Positions 27,068 to 35,613 of a DNA stretch of 61,420 bases are shown here, one piece after another. The stretch covers positions 1-61,420 of the forward strand of contig JAGATW010000070.1 in the NCBI GenBank assembly GCA_017621085.1. The letters are read 5' to 3'. The notes below the pieces were generated by a model. The model made no database searches. It was not told the origin of the DNA and saw only the letters and a list, made by a program, of their open reading frames with translations. This DNA is from Clostridia bacterium. Its GTDB lineage: Bacteria; Bacillota; Clostridia; Oscillospirales; CAG-272. The first letter of the stretch is position 1. The number at the start of each line of letters is the position of its first letter. The translations under genes and the position numbers were made by a program.

Positions 27068-27934
27068 TTAGCTAAAAACATTAAATTTTCTCTTATATTC
27101 GCTGGGAGAAGTCTTGGCATACGCCTTAAAGCTGCGAGAGAAGAAGTTAACATCATCATAACCACACATTCGTCCTATTTCACCAATTAACATATCACTT
27201 GTTTTTAAAAGCTCAGCTGCCAATTCCATTCGTAGCGTAAGTATATACTTAGTGGGGGACATGCCCATTAGCCTTTTGAAGTGTAAATTGTAAGTGGTCA
27301 TACACATATTCTCCAGGCTTGCAAGATAAGGTATTTTGATGCTTGTTGTATAGAATTCGTTTATAAACGAAATTGATTTTGAAAGAAGGGAGCCACGGCT
27401 TTTGCTTTTTGCTCCTCTTGAAGCCTCGATAAAAATTCTTTCAAGAAGCAGAGAGAGCTCCTTCTCACGGTACTTATCGTTTTTGGAAAATGCGTCAAAA
27501 AGTGAATTGAATCTTATTTGAACACTGTTACCAACGGCGAGATGATTTATTTGTGGAAAAAGCTTTAAATCATATTTTGCTAACAATTCAAAGGCACGGC
27601 TTCCTGTAAAGTGTACACACAAATAGCTAAAGGGAAACTTTGTTGAAAAGATAGTGTAAGGAGTGTTTGGAGGAATGATAATTATATCGTTTTGATAAAA
27701 ATCCACCACCTCGTGTCCGATTTTTGCGTGTAGCTCTCCTGAAACCAAGAAAATAAAATAATAGTCAAGTCTGCCACATTTGTTGTAATTAATGCAATTT
27801 TTATCTGTAACAGAGGTGCTGCCGGCAACATTTACAGCCAAGGGTATGTCAGTTCTTAAACAGCTGTTGTGGTTTATTTCCCAATCTTGAAAAAAGCCAT
27901 CCTTGGTTATTGTTGATAGACGTAGATTTTTCAT
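27068..27934 (-). CDS. AraC-family transcriptional regulator
   Basis: The 288-residue protein has an N-terminal cupin-like sensing domain (about 30-150; VDFYQNDIIIIPPNTPYTIF) and a C-terminal pair of helix-turn-helix motifs. The second motif, IGEIGRMCGYDDVNFFSRSFK with TSPSEYK, is the AraC signature. It is divergent from the gene for a secreted leucine-rich-repeat protein and upstream of, but co-directional with, pflBA. The ligand and targets are unknown; sugar-responsive regulators often have this architecture. Confidence 0.92.
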   Translation of the reverse strand: MKNLRLSTITKDGFFQDWEINHNSCLRTDIPLAVNVAGSTSVTDKNCINYNKCGRLDYYFIFLVSGELHAKIGHEVVDFYQNDIIIIPPNTPYTIFSTKFPFSYLCVHFTGSRAFELLAKYDLKLFPQINHLAVGNSVQIRFNSLFDAFSKNDKYREKELSLLLERIFIEASRGAKSKSRGSLLSKSISFINEFYTTSIKIPYLASLENMCMTTYNLHFKRLMGMSPTKYILTLRMELAAELLKTSDMLIGEIGRMCGYDDVNFFSRSFKAYAKTSPSEYKRKFNVFS

Positions 27935-28060
27935 TTTTATCTTCCTTTCCTTAAACGTTAAATAATGCTAAAATAATGTCAAAATTTGCATAGAAATTTA
28001 CACATAAATAGTGTATCATAAAATTAGCGAAATGTCAAATAATACATAAGGAGAATGAAA

Positions 28061-29566
28061 ATGAAAAAGAAATTTTTATTGATAATTTCAATGTTAATTG
28101 TTTTTTGTTGCTTTTTTGCAATCAGTATAAGTGCTGCTGCAACTGACGAATTTGGCACACCCGAAACAATTAACGGAATTGATTTAACAGGAATGAATGA
28201 GGACACGGTGGCACGTGTAGTAATTGTGGACGCAAATGGGGAATATCACACCTACCCTGCTCAATATGTGGTGTCAAGCAATACAAAATTTTATTACAAC
28301 TTTAAGCCAATCAACACAGCTCTCGGCACAAATTATAATAAGCACAGCATAATAAGAATTGAGGTTCCGGATAATATACAAATTGCTACAAACTGTGGTG
28401 ATTTATCACAAACTAACAATATGGTGGAAATTAAATTTTTCCCAAGCTCAGAGCTACATACTCTTGAATATGGTTGCTTCTACGCAAACAAAAAGCTTCA
28501 AAAGCTTAATATTCCGCCAAAAGTTACCACTATGGGAACCTTGCTTATCAACAACTCTTACATTAAAGAGCTTATATTTATGGACGGCTTTTCTGCCATT
28601 CCACCAAAGGACTCATTCAAAGGTGCTTCTGGTGTTAAAAAGGTTGTTTTCTCAAACCAAATGACCACTATGGAAGACCGTTCCTTTGATGGAACCTTTG
28701 GTGAAGAGCTTGAGGAATTTTATTTTGGCGCAAGCCTTAAGGATTTGGGTACTAACAACGCAGCTTGGGTAAAGCAGTCTGTTAAATTCTATATTCCTGC
28801 ACAGTTCTTGTCAGAGGTAGAAGAGGTTAAAATGGAGACCTATTCTTGGTGGGCAAGCTCAGCATGCTTGCCAACAGGCGTTATCTTCTTTACAGGAACA
28901 AAGGAGCAAGCACAGGCAATAATTGATAAATCAACCTATGATAGAGTTTTTTGCTCAAGCGCAGAGCTTGTTGCATGGGATTCCAACGTAAGTGATGATG
29001 ACTATGTGCCAAGCAGTGGCTGGAGAATTGTTTACGGATACAATACCTGTCGTGCATTTTATGAAAATGCGCACGATATGAACGGTAAAAACACACCCAA
29101 TGTAAAGAGCTATTTTGAAAAAATTACAGTTGGCGATATGTGTAAGCGTTGCTTAAGCGGTGTTGTGTCAGAGGAAATTGACCCATTGTTTGTATGCAAG
29201 GGCTACACTGTATCAACCTTTGGAGAAACATTCTCAATGGCACAGGGCTTTGTTATTAACAATGAGGCAATTGAAAAATATATGAAGTACGTGCCGGACT
29301 TTGAGTATGGCTTAATCGTAGCAGGCAATACGGCTGATAACGAAGCCTTTGCACCTGCTCTTAATGGGGATTTGTGTATACCACAGAATAAGCTTACACA
29401 CGATTATTTTGACATTAAGATAACAGGTATAACAAGTGATTATGCTGATAGTAAAATTGTATTTTGCGCTTATGTAAAGGCTGGCGAAAAGGTATATTAT
29501 CTTGATAACTACAAAACCTGTGAAGCATTAACAGGCATTAGCTATAACGAAATTCCTAAAGCATAA
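28061..29566 (+). CDS. Secreted leucine-rich-repeat protein (BspA-like)
   Basis: The 501-residue protein has a clear signal peptide (MKKKFLLIISMLIVFCCFFA, cleaved near residues 25-27). The middle (about 100-240) has BspA-type repeat cadence: LQKLNIPPKVTTMG, IKELIFMDGFSAIP, VKKVVFSNQMTTM, LEEFYFGASLKDLG. The C-terminal 200 residues are unlike anything I recognise. No sortase motif or membrane anchor is seen, so it is probably released or held by protein contacts. ATG 28061 is chosen because AAGGAG lies 7 bases before it; the ATG at 28055 is too close. It is divergent from the AraC gene. Confidence 0.75.
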   Translation: MKKKFLLIISMLIVFCCFFAISISAAATDEFGTPETINGIDLTGMNEDTVARVVIVDANGEYHTYPAQYVVSSNTKFYYNFKPINTALGTNYNKHSIIRIEVPDNIQIATNCGDLSQTNNMVEIKFFPSSELHTLEYGCFYANKKLQKLNIPPKVTTMGTLLINNSYIKELIFMDGFSAIPPKDSFKGASGVKKVVFSNQMTTMEDRSFDGTFGEELEEFYFGASLKDLGTNNAAWVKQSVKFYIPAQFLSEVEEVKMETYSWWASSACLPTGVIFFTGTKEQAQAIIDKSTYDRVFCSSAELVAWDSNVSDDDYVPSSGWRIVYGYNTCRAFYENAHDMNGKNTPNVKSYFEKITVGDMCKRCLSGVVSEEIDPLFVCKGYTVSTFGETFSMAQGFVINNEAIEKYMKYVPDFEYGLIVAGNTADNEAFAPALNGDLCIPQNKLTHDYFDIKITGITSDYADSKIVFCAYVKAGEKVYYLDNYKTCEALTGISYNEIPKA

Positions 29567-29569
29567 AAC

Positions 29570-29600
29570 AAAACGGAGAGAAAGGTTTCTCTCCGTTTTT
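29570..29600. terminator. Bidirectional terminator
   Basis: A 14-bp stem (29570-29583 with 29586-29599) and flanking A/T tracts separate convergent genes. The stop codon of the AEC transporter lies within it. Confidence 0.8.
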
Positions 29601-30522
29601 AAATTAGTAAGCACATAATAGGAATTGTAATAGCACTTAATGAGGTGCTTAATAAAACCATATTTGCAGCAGTTCTTTGACCTTGACCTAACATTTCCGC
29701 AAATGTTAAAATTACGCTTGCCACAGGGCAAAGGAACAGTATGTAAATTGTTAGCTTTAAATTATGCTCAATCGGTAAGGGTAACAAAATAAGCAAAACT
29801 AAAAGCGGTAATGCAATTTGCTTAATTAGTGCAATTAAATATTGCTGTGGCTTTGTAAATACGTCTTTTAGTGGGGCACAGGCAAGTCGCATACCCATAA
29901 TAAGCATACAAAGCGGAGTTGTCATTCTGGCAAGAAGGCTTATCATACCATCTATTTGACTTGGAAAATCAACACCGAAAATTAAAAGCGGAAGCGCAAC
30001 AAAAAGAGCAATTACCGCAGGGTTTAAAATAATCTTTTTAATGCTCATATATTTTCTGTCACGAGTTATTACGTAAGATGCAACAGTCCAGCCAAGAATG
30101 TTCATAGCAAGGGAGAACATAGCGGAAATTACAACAGCCTCGGGGTAATGTGGCAAAAGTGCTTGTAAAATGGGAACGCCCATAAAGCCACAGTTTGAAA
30201 AGGATGTGCAAAGGGTAAAAATTCTATATGATGGGTCGCTCTCCTTTTTCTTAAACACAAATGAAAACACAAGCAAGAAGGTAATAAGCACAACTAAAAT
30301 AAATAAAAATGAAAATATCATTTTCCACATTAGCTCAATGGAAAAGTCAACAGAGGTAATGGAGTTTATAACAAGCATAGGAGAGCAAACATACATAAGC
30401 AGCTTAGCAAAGGCAGGGATAGCCTCACTTTTAATAAGCTTTGACTTTATTAACAAAAATCCGGGAATAGCATAAAAAAGCATAATTCCAACAGTTGTAA
30501 GCGCAGTAATAAAGCTACTCAT
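29599..30522 (-). CDS. AEC-family permease
   Basis: This 307-residue integral membrane protein has about ten hydrophobic segments arranged as two five-helix halves, the auxin-efflux-carrier/malate-permease plan. FSNCGFMGVPILQAL in the first half and CPVASVILTFAEMLGQ in the second are the matching crossover regions. Start 30522 follows GGGGG with good spacing. Family members move organic acids, amino acids or auxins. It is a single-gene unit, so the substrate cannot be inferred. Confidence 0.85.
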   Translation of the reverse strand: MSSFITALTTVGIMLFYAIPGFLLIKSKLIKSEAIPAFAKLLMYVCSPMLVINSITSVDFSIELMWKMIFSFLFILVVLITFLLVFSFVFKKKESDPSYRIFTLCTSFSNCGFMGVPILQALLPHYPEAVVISAMFSLAMNILGWTVASYVITRDRKYMSIKKIILNPAVIALFVALPLLIFGVDFPSQIDGMISLLARMTTPLCMLIMGMRLACAPLKDVFTKPQQYLIALIKQIALPLLVLLILLPLPIEHNLKLTIYILFLCPVASVILTFAEMLGQGQRTAANMVLLSTSLSAITIPIMCLLI

Positions 30523-30608
30523 AGTGTCCCCCTTTAACATTTTTTACTAATGATAGCACATAAATCAATGGTTTTCAATAATAATTTCAAAAAATTTAAG
30601 TCAAAATA

Positions 30609-30637
30609 TTGAAATGAAAAAAATAGTGTGATAGAAT
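30609..30637 (+). promoter_or_regulatory. Promoter of ddh
   Basis: TTGAAA (30609-30614), 17 bases and TAGAAT (30632-30637) precede a GGAGG ribosome binding site and the ddh start. Confidence 0.7.
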
Positions 30638-30670
30638 AATTTTATTATTTTTTGCACGGAGGCAAATTGT

Positions 30671-31654
30671 ATGATAAGAATTGGAATTTTTGGCTATGGC
30701 AACCTTGGCAAAGGTGTTGAGTGTGCTATTATGCAAAATAAGGATATGGAGCTTGTAGCTGTATTTACAAGACGTGACCCAAGCACAGTTAAAATTTTAA
30801 CACAGGGCGTTTCTGTATGCCATGCTGATAATGTTCTTGATTTTAAAGATAAAATAGATGTTATGATTTTATGTGGTGGAAGTGCAACAGACCTACCAAA
30901 GCAAACACCATATCTTGCAAAGCATTTTTGCGTAGTTGATAGCTTTGATACTCACGCAAAAATTCCTGAGCATTTTGCAAATGTTGATGCAAGTGCTAAG
31001 GAGGGTGGCAACATTGGTATGATTTCCGTTGGATGGGACCCCGGCATGTTTTCACTTAACAGAGCTCTTGGCAGCTCTATATTGGTTGATGGCTGTGACT
31101 ATACCTTTTGGGGTAAGGGCGTTAGCCAAGGACACTCTGATGCTATAAGACGTGTTGAGGGTGTTTTGGACGGAAAGCAATATACAGTTCCTGTTAAAGA
31201 AGCCTTAGAGGCTGTAAGAAGTGGCGCAAATCCACAGCTAAGCACACGTCAAAAGCACACAAGAGAGTGCTATGTAGTTGCAAGCGAGGGAGCAGACAGA
31301 GCTAAAATAGAAAAGACAATTAAGGAAATGCCAAACTACTTTAGCGATTATGATACAACAGTTAACTTTATCTCCCAAGAGGAGCTAAACGAAAAGCATA
31401 GTGGCATTCCACACGGTGGCTTTGTAATTCGTAGTGGAAAAACAGGCAAGAATTTAGAAAATACTCACATTATCGAGTATAGCCTAAGGCTTGACTCTAA
31501 TCCGGAATTTACAGCATCCGTATTAGTTGCATACGCACGTGCAACCTATCGTATGCACAAGGAGGGCTTTGTAGGAGCAAAAACAGTTTTAGACGTTGCG
31601 CCCGCATATCTTAGCTCCTTAAGCAACGAGGAATTAAGAAAAACATTGTTATAA
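30671..31654 (+). CDS. ddh: meso-Diaminopimelate D-dehydrogenase
   Basis: The 327-residue NADPH enzyme aminates L-2-amino-6-oxopimelate directly to meso-diaminopimelate, the one-step branch to lysine and peptidoglycan. IGIFGYGNLGKGVE is the Rossmann loop, followed by VFTRRDP. LCGGSATDLPKQTP, SVGWDPGMFSLNRAL and GKGVSQGHSDAIRRVEGV are diagnostic for Ddh rather than for saccharopine or aspartate-semialdehyde enzymes. It is monocistronic between its own promoter and a terminator. Confidence 0.95.
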   Translation: MIRIGIFGYGNLGKGVECAIMQNKDMELVAVFTRRDPSTVKILTQGVSVCHADNVLDFKDKIDVMILCGGSATDLPKQTPYLAKHFCVVDSFDTHAKIPEHFANVDASAKEGGNIGMISVGWDPGMFSLNRALGSSILVDGCDYTFWGKGVSQGHSDAIRRVEGVLDGKQYTVPVKEALEAVRSGANPQLSTRQKHTRECYVVASEGADRAKIEKTIKEMPNYFSDYDTTVNFISQEELNEKHSGIPHGGFVIRSGKTGKNLENTHIIEYSLRLDSNPEFTASVLVAYARATYRMHKEGFVGAKTVLDVAPAYLSSLSNEELRKTLL

Positions 31655-31661
31655 CAAATGA

Positions 31662-31687
31662 GGCTACCTTGTTGGTAGCCTTTTTTA
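31662..31687 (+). terminator. Terminator of ddh
   Basis: GGCTACC (31662-31668) pairs with GGTAGCC (31674-31680), followed by TTTTTT. Confidence 0.9.
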
Positions 31688-31746
31688 TACCCAAATGTTG
31701 ATTTTTACGCTTACTGTATGATAAAATAAATTAGGGAGGCGATGAA

Positions 31747-32475
31747 ATGACAGATATTGAAATGATAAAAGATATAATTGATAATAGCGAAAACATAGTG
31801 TTTTTTGGTGGCGCAGGTGTATCAACTGAAAGTGGAATACCTGATTTTCGTGGTAATGGTGGGCTTTACACAAAAGAAAGTGACGATGTTTCTCCTGAGG
31901 AAAAGCTACACATAAGCTATCTAAAAGCAAATCCGAGTGGCTTTTATGAATATTACAAAAATAATATGATTTGCACCTGGGCAAAGCCAAATGATGCCCA
32001 TTATATGCTTGCCAACCTTGAAAAGGAGGGAAAGCTAAAGGCAGTAATTACACAAAACATCGACGGACTACACCAAATGGCAGGAAGCCAAAGGGTAATT
32101 GAGCTGCACGGAACAGTCCATAAAAACTATTGTATGGACTGTGGAGCAAATTACCCCCTTGACTATGTTTTAGAAAGCGACGGTGTTCCTTACTGTGAAA
32201 AATGTGGCGGAGTTGTGCGTCCTGACGTTGTAATGTACGGAGAGGGCTTGGATGCTAAGGCTTGGTATGAGGCTGAGGAAGCAATTTATAATTGTGACAC
32301 ATTAATAGTAGGTGGTACATCCTTAACGGTTTACCCTGCCTGCACTCTTGTTGATGCCTACGAGGGAGAGCATTTAGTTATAATAAACAAAACTCCAACT
32401 CCAAAGGATAGCGACGCAGAGCTTGTAATAAACGAGCCAATAGGAAAAACCTTAAAGGAAGCGTTACAAGAATAA
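31747..32475 (+). CDS. cobB: NAD-dependent protein deacetylase (sirtuin)
   Basis: The 242-residue Sir2 enzyme removes acyl groups from lysines using NAD. GGAGVSTESGIPDFR (21-35) and TQNIDGLH (102-109) bind NAD, and His121 in ELHGTVH is the catalytic base. The zinc site is complete: Cys129, Cys132, Cys150 and Cys153. Bacterial sirtuins commonly deacetylate acetyl-CoA synthetase and other metabolic enzymes. It is monocistronic and convergent with the decarboxylase gene. Confidence 0.93.
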   Translation: MTDIEMIKDIIDNSENIVFFGGAGVSTESGIPDFRGNGGLYTKESDDVSPEEKLHISYLKANPSGFYEYYKNNMICTWAKPNDAHYMLANLEKEGKLKAVITQNIDGLHQMAGSQRVIELHGTVHKNYCMDCGANYPLDYVLESDGVPYCEKCGGVVRPDVVMYGEGLDAKAWYEAEEAIYNCDTLIVGGTSLTVYPACTLVDAYEGEHLVIINKTPTPKDSDAELVINEPIGKTLKEALQE

Positions 32476-32505
32476 AAAACTATTAAAAACCTTTGCATAA
32501 AAATA

Positions 32506-32527
32506 GCCTTCTCCCGCGGGAGAAGGC
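32506..32527. terminator. Bidirectional terminator
   Basis: A perfect 22-base GC-rich palindrome (GCCTTCTCCC and its complement) with flanking A/T tracts separates the sirtuin and decarboxylase genes. Confidence 0.8.
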
Positions 32528-32535
32528 ATTTTAAA

Positions 32536-33849
32536 TTATTCAACAACGTAACAGCTATTAATGCCATAGCTTTTGCATAGGTTAATTATACTTTCGTTAA
32601 ACTCCTCGCCACAAACTATCAAGGAAACAGCAGGTGGACAGGTAATATTCGGACTTGCCAAAGTTCTGCCAAGGGCTTTTTCAATAGGCACACGGGTGCG
32701 CTTGGAAAAAATAGCCTTTCTTATGCTCATTTTTCTTTCAGGTGGAATTAAAGTGTTGTTCTTTTTAGAAATATCCTCTTTAATTTCAATTTGAGCAAAA
32801 ACCTTTTCAAGATGGTCAAGGTGTGAAATGTCATTTTCTGGAGTTACCATAAGCACGCAAAAGTCCTTATCGTAAAATTCGCACATAATACCGTTATTTT
32901 CAAGAATTTTTGCAAAATCCTGACCCCTGTGTCCGATTTTTGAAGCTTCAATGGTCAATTTTAAAGGCTCATTTATCTTAATATAGCTATATTTTTCAAA
33001 CCTTTTAAGCTCCCTTGCAATATCATTTATTTTTTTGCCGTAGCCATTACTTAAAAGCTTGTTTGCGTTATCTAAGGACGCAAGAATAAGGTAAGATGGG
33101 CTTGTGCTACCAAAAAGAGCTAAAGCACCTTTGCCCTGCTCCTTAAAAAGAGAAGGAGCATTTTTTGAAATATGTAAATAAGCACCACCTGTTATAACAG
33201 GCAAGGTTTTGTGTGCAGAGTCACAGCACATATCAGCACCCATTGTTATAGGGTGCAAATCATTATTCAAAAACCTTAAATATGCTCCGTGTGCATTGTC
33301 AACAAGCAATGGCACACCATATTTTTTGCATACTCTTGATAAAGCTGAAATATCACACATATTGCCGAGATAATCGGGGCTGGTAACATATACGCAGCAG
33401 GGTAAATTATCTACACTCCCCAAGGCTTTTTCAAGAATTTCACCTGTAATAGTACAAGAAAGATAGCTTTCATCACTATTTGGAAACAACCACATAACCT
33501 CAAGGTCATTTAAGGCGCAAGCAGATATAAATGATGAGTGTGCATTTCGACCGGCAAAAACATAACTGCTTTTACTATTCATTTTTGCAAGATAGAGCAT
33601 AGCTCTTATACAAAGAGAAGAGCCCTCACAGGAATAAAGCGTTTGCTCGCTGCCAAAAAGCTTTGTTGCATTAAGCTCGCTTTCTTTTATAATGCCATTT
33701 GCATCGTATAAGCTATCAGCGCCTGTAAACTCGGTAATATCGTATTTTTCAAAGCCTAAAAATGATTTTCCCTTATGCCCGGGCATATGGAGTCTTATAA
33801 TGTCCTTATCTATGTATTCGTTTATAAAATCACAAATAGGAGTTTTCAT
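32536..33849 (-). CDS. Orn/Lys/Arg decarboxylase-family PLP enzyme
   Basis: The 437-residue fold-type I enzyme has HMPGHKG (21-27), FTGADSLYDANG, the VDNAHGA aspartate and SAHKTLPVITGGAYLH with the PLP lysine at 214. This is the short group-III decarboxylase group (YaaO/SpeA-like) that forms polyamines or cadaverine from basic amino acids. Its ATG shares one base with the stop codon of the SCIFF maturase, so the two are translated together. Which amino acid it uses is not visible. Confidence 0.87.
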   Translation of the reverse strand: MKTPICDFINEYIDKDIIRLHMPGHKGKSFLGFEKYDITEFTGADSLYDANGIIKESELNATKLFGSEQTLYSCEGSSLCIRAMLYLAKMNSKSSYVFAGRNAHSSFISACALNDLEVMWLFPNSDESYLSCTITGEILEKALGSVDNLPCCVYVTSPDYLGNMCDISALSRVCKKYGVPLLVDNAHGAYLRFLNNDLHPITMGADMCCDSAHKTLPVITGGAYLHISKNAPSLFKEQGKGALALFGSTSPSYLILASLDNANKLLSNGYGKKINDIARELKRFEKYSYIKINEPLKLTIEASKIGHRGQDFAKILENNGIMCEFYDKDFCVLMVTPENDISHLDHLEKVFAQIEIKEDISKKNNTLIPPERKMSIRKAIFSKRTRVPIEKALGRTLASPNITCPPAVSLIVCGEEFNESIINLCKSYGINSCYVVE

Positions 33850-35219
33850 TATTCACCAAGCTCTTTTGCTACAGCAACAGCTATTGCACATTCCATTCTC
33901 TTTCTAAACAGGCGACAGCCATACTCATAAATACCCCTTACACTACCTGTTGCGTGGTAAGCATTTGCAGCGCAACCACCGGAGCAGTATAGCTTAGCCC
34001 AGCAGTCCTTACAGTCGGGACGTGCATAAACATTACAAGAGGCAAATTCATCTCTTGCCTCGGTGTTTGTAACTCCGTCCCAAATGTTGCCAAGCTTGTA
34101 TTTTTCCTCGCCTACAAATTGGTGGCAAGGGTACAAATCGCCCCAAGGAGTAACAGCCATATATTCTGTGCCTGAGCCACAGCCTGATATCCTTTTATAG
34201 ATACAGGGTCCACCCTTTAGGTCTATCATATAGTGATAGAAGGTAAAGTCCTTGCCCTGCTTGTGTCTTTTAATCATAAGATTTGCTAAGTCCTCATATT
34301 GCTTGCAAACAATAGGAAAGTCCTCTTCGGTTAATTCTTCCTTATCTCCCTTTGCACAAACAACAGGCTCCATGCTTAATTCATTAAAGCCAAGGTCAAG
34401 CATAACCTTAATGTCCTCTAAAAAGTCTGGGTTTGCGTGGGTAAAGGTGCCTCTCATATAGTAATTTTTGCCACCTCTTGCATCAACAAGCTCCTTGAAT
34501 TTAGGTACAATCTTGTCCCAGCTACCCTTTCCGTTATAGTCAACTCTGTATCTGTCGTGTATTTCCTTACGTCCGTCAAGAGAAAGAACAACATTGCTCA
34601 TTTCACGATTGGCAAAGTCAATTACGTCCTTGTCAATTAAAACACCGTTAGTAGTAAGTGTAAAACGGAAGTTCTTGTTGTGCTTTTTCTCAATTTCACG
34701 GGCATAAGCAACTAAATCCTTAATCATTTGGAAATTCATAAGTGGCTCGCCACCGAAAAAGTCAACCTCTAAATTACGACGCTTTCCCGAATTTTCCACT
34801 AAGAAATCAAGTGCGCGCTTACCAACCTCCAATGACATAATGGCTCTTTCTCCGTGATACTTGCCCTGTGAGGCAAAGCAGTAGGAGCAATTTAAGTTAC
34901 AGGTATGGGCAACGTGAAGGCAAAGTGCCTTTACAACGCCGCTTGTTTTTTGCTTAAGTGTATCAGCCATAGGCTCAAAGGTGTCGGGAGTAAATAAACA
35001 GCCACTATTTTTAAGCTCTACTATTTGCTCGTAGCACTCATTAATATCATCAAGGCTTAAATCCTTGTATTTTTCAGAAATGGCTGAAACCACTTCGCTC
35101 TTGGAGTGCTTTTCAAACATTTCAATTATGTCATAAGCACAGGAGTCAACAACGTGAACGCCACCTGAGCAAATGTCAAGTACAATATTGTAGCCCCCAA
35201 ATTTGAATTGATGTACCAT
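33849..35219 (-). CDS. scfB: SCIFF peptide maturase (radical SAM, SPASM domain)
   Basis: The 456-residue enzyme forms thioether bonds in the SCIFF peptide. A RiPP-recognition-like N-terminal domain (about 1-90) precedes the radical-SAM cluster ligands Cys107, Cys111 and Cys114 in CNLNCSYCFASQG. The FFGGEPLMN motif follows. The C-terminal SPASM/twitch region contributes further cysteines (GCGSGTEY, YPCHQF, ARPDCKDCWAKLYCSGGCA). Start 35219 is preceded by AGAAGG. The substrate peptide gene lies just upstream, behind an attenuator-like hairpin. Confidence 0.95.
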   Translation of the reverse strand: MVHQFKFGGYNIVLDICSGGVHVVDSCAYDIIEMFEKHSKSEVVSAISEKYKDLSLDDINECYEQIVELKNSGCLFTPDTFEPMADTLKQKTSGVVKALCLHVAHTCNLNCSYCFASQGKYHGERAIMSLEVGKRALDFLVENSGKRRNLEVDFFGGEPLMNFQMIKDLVAYAREIEKKHNKNFRFTLTTNGVLIDKDVIDFANREMSNVVLSLDGRKEIHDRYRVDYNGKGSWDKIVPKFKELVDARGGKNYYMRGTFTHANPDFLEDIKVMLDLGFNELSMEPVVCAKGDKEELTEEDFPIVCKQYEDLANLMIKRHKQGKDFTFYHYMIDLKGGPCIYKRISGCGSGTEYMAVTPWGDLYPCHQFVGEEKYKLGNIWDGVTNTEARDEFASCNVYARPDCKDCWAKLYCSGGCAANAYHATGSVRGIYEYGCRLFRKRMECAIAVAVAKELGE

Positions 35220-35273
35220 AAAAAACCTTCTTTTATATTTACTAAGTAGCAAAAGCTACCAAAAATTTCAATT

Positions 35274-35300
35274 AAAAAGGCTGTTTGGTATCAAACAGCC
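35274..35300 (-). terminator. Hairpin terminator/attenuator between scfA and scfB
   Basis: A perfect 9-bp stem (35279-35287 with 35292-35300) and four-base loop run on the minus strand into TTTTT (35278-35274). It lies 12 bases after the scfA stop. Partial read-through would give much more peptide than maturase mRNA. Confidence 0.8.
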
Positions 35301-35311
35301 CTGTGCGTTAA

Positions 35312-35458
35312 TTATTTATTGTTGTTTTCGCACTGTTGGTTAGCGATACCGCAGCTTGTCTTGCAAGCAGACTGGCAAGAAGTCTGGCACTCACCGCAGC
35401 CACCATTCTTTGCGCTTTCGCAAAGATTACTTGTTTTGATTGTCTTAATATGTTCCAT
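35312..35458 (-). CDS. scfA: SCIFF (six-cysteines-in-forty-five) precursor peptide
   Basis: This 48-residue peptide has the canonical SCIFF start MEHIKTIKTSNL and core GGCGECQTSCQSACKTSC. It contains seven cysteines (13, 21, 24, 28, 32, 36, 43); the six from 21 onward are the usual ones and Cys13 is extra. Residue 37, where the known thioether acceptor Thr sits in characterised homologues, is Gly (SCGIANQQC). GGAGG precedes the ATG. It has a consensus promoter and lies directly upstream of its maturase. Confidence 0.96.
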   Translation of the reverse strand: MEHIKTIKTSNLCESAKNGGCGECQTSCQSACKTSCGIANQQCENNNK

Positions 35459-35490
35459 TGTGTAAACCTCCAAAAACATTTGTTTAGAAA

Positions 35491-35519
35491 ATTATAGCAT
35501 ATCTTAAAAATAAAGTCAA
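35491..35519 (-). promoter_or_regulatory. Promoter of the SCIFF locus
   Basis: On the minus strand TTGACT (35519-35514), 17 bases and TATAAT (35496-35491) precede scfA by about 30 bases. Confidence 0.85.
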
Positions 35520-35542
35520 TACAAATGTTAGAAATTTCTTGG

Positions 35543-35571
35543 TTGATTATTTGCAAATTATGTGATACAAT
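35543..35571 (+). promoter_or_regulatory. Promoter of the cyclophilin-antiporter operon
   Basis: TTGATT (35543-35548), 17 bases and TACAAT (35566-35571), divergent from the SCIFF promoter. Confidence 0.7.
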
Positions 35572-35613
35572 AGGTAGGTAATGTATTAAATCAAAAAGAT
35601 GAAAGGAAATATT

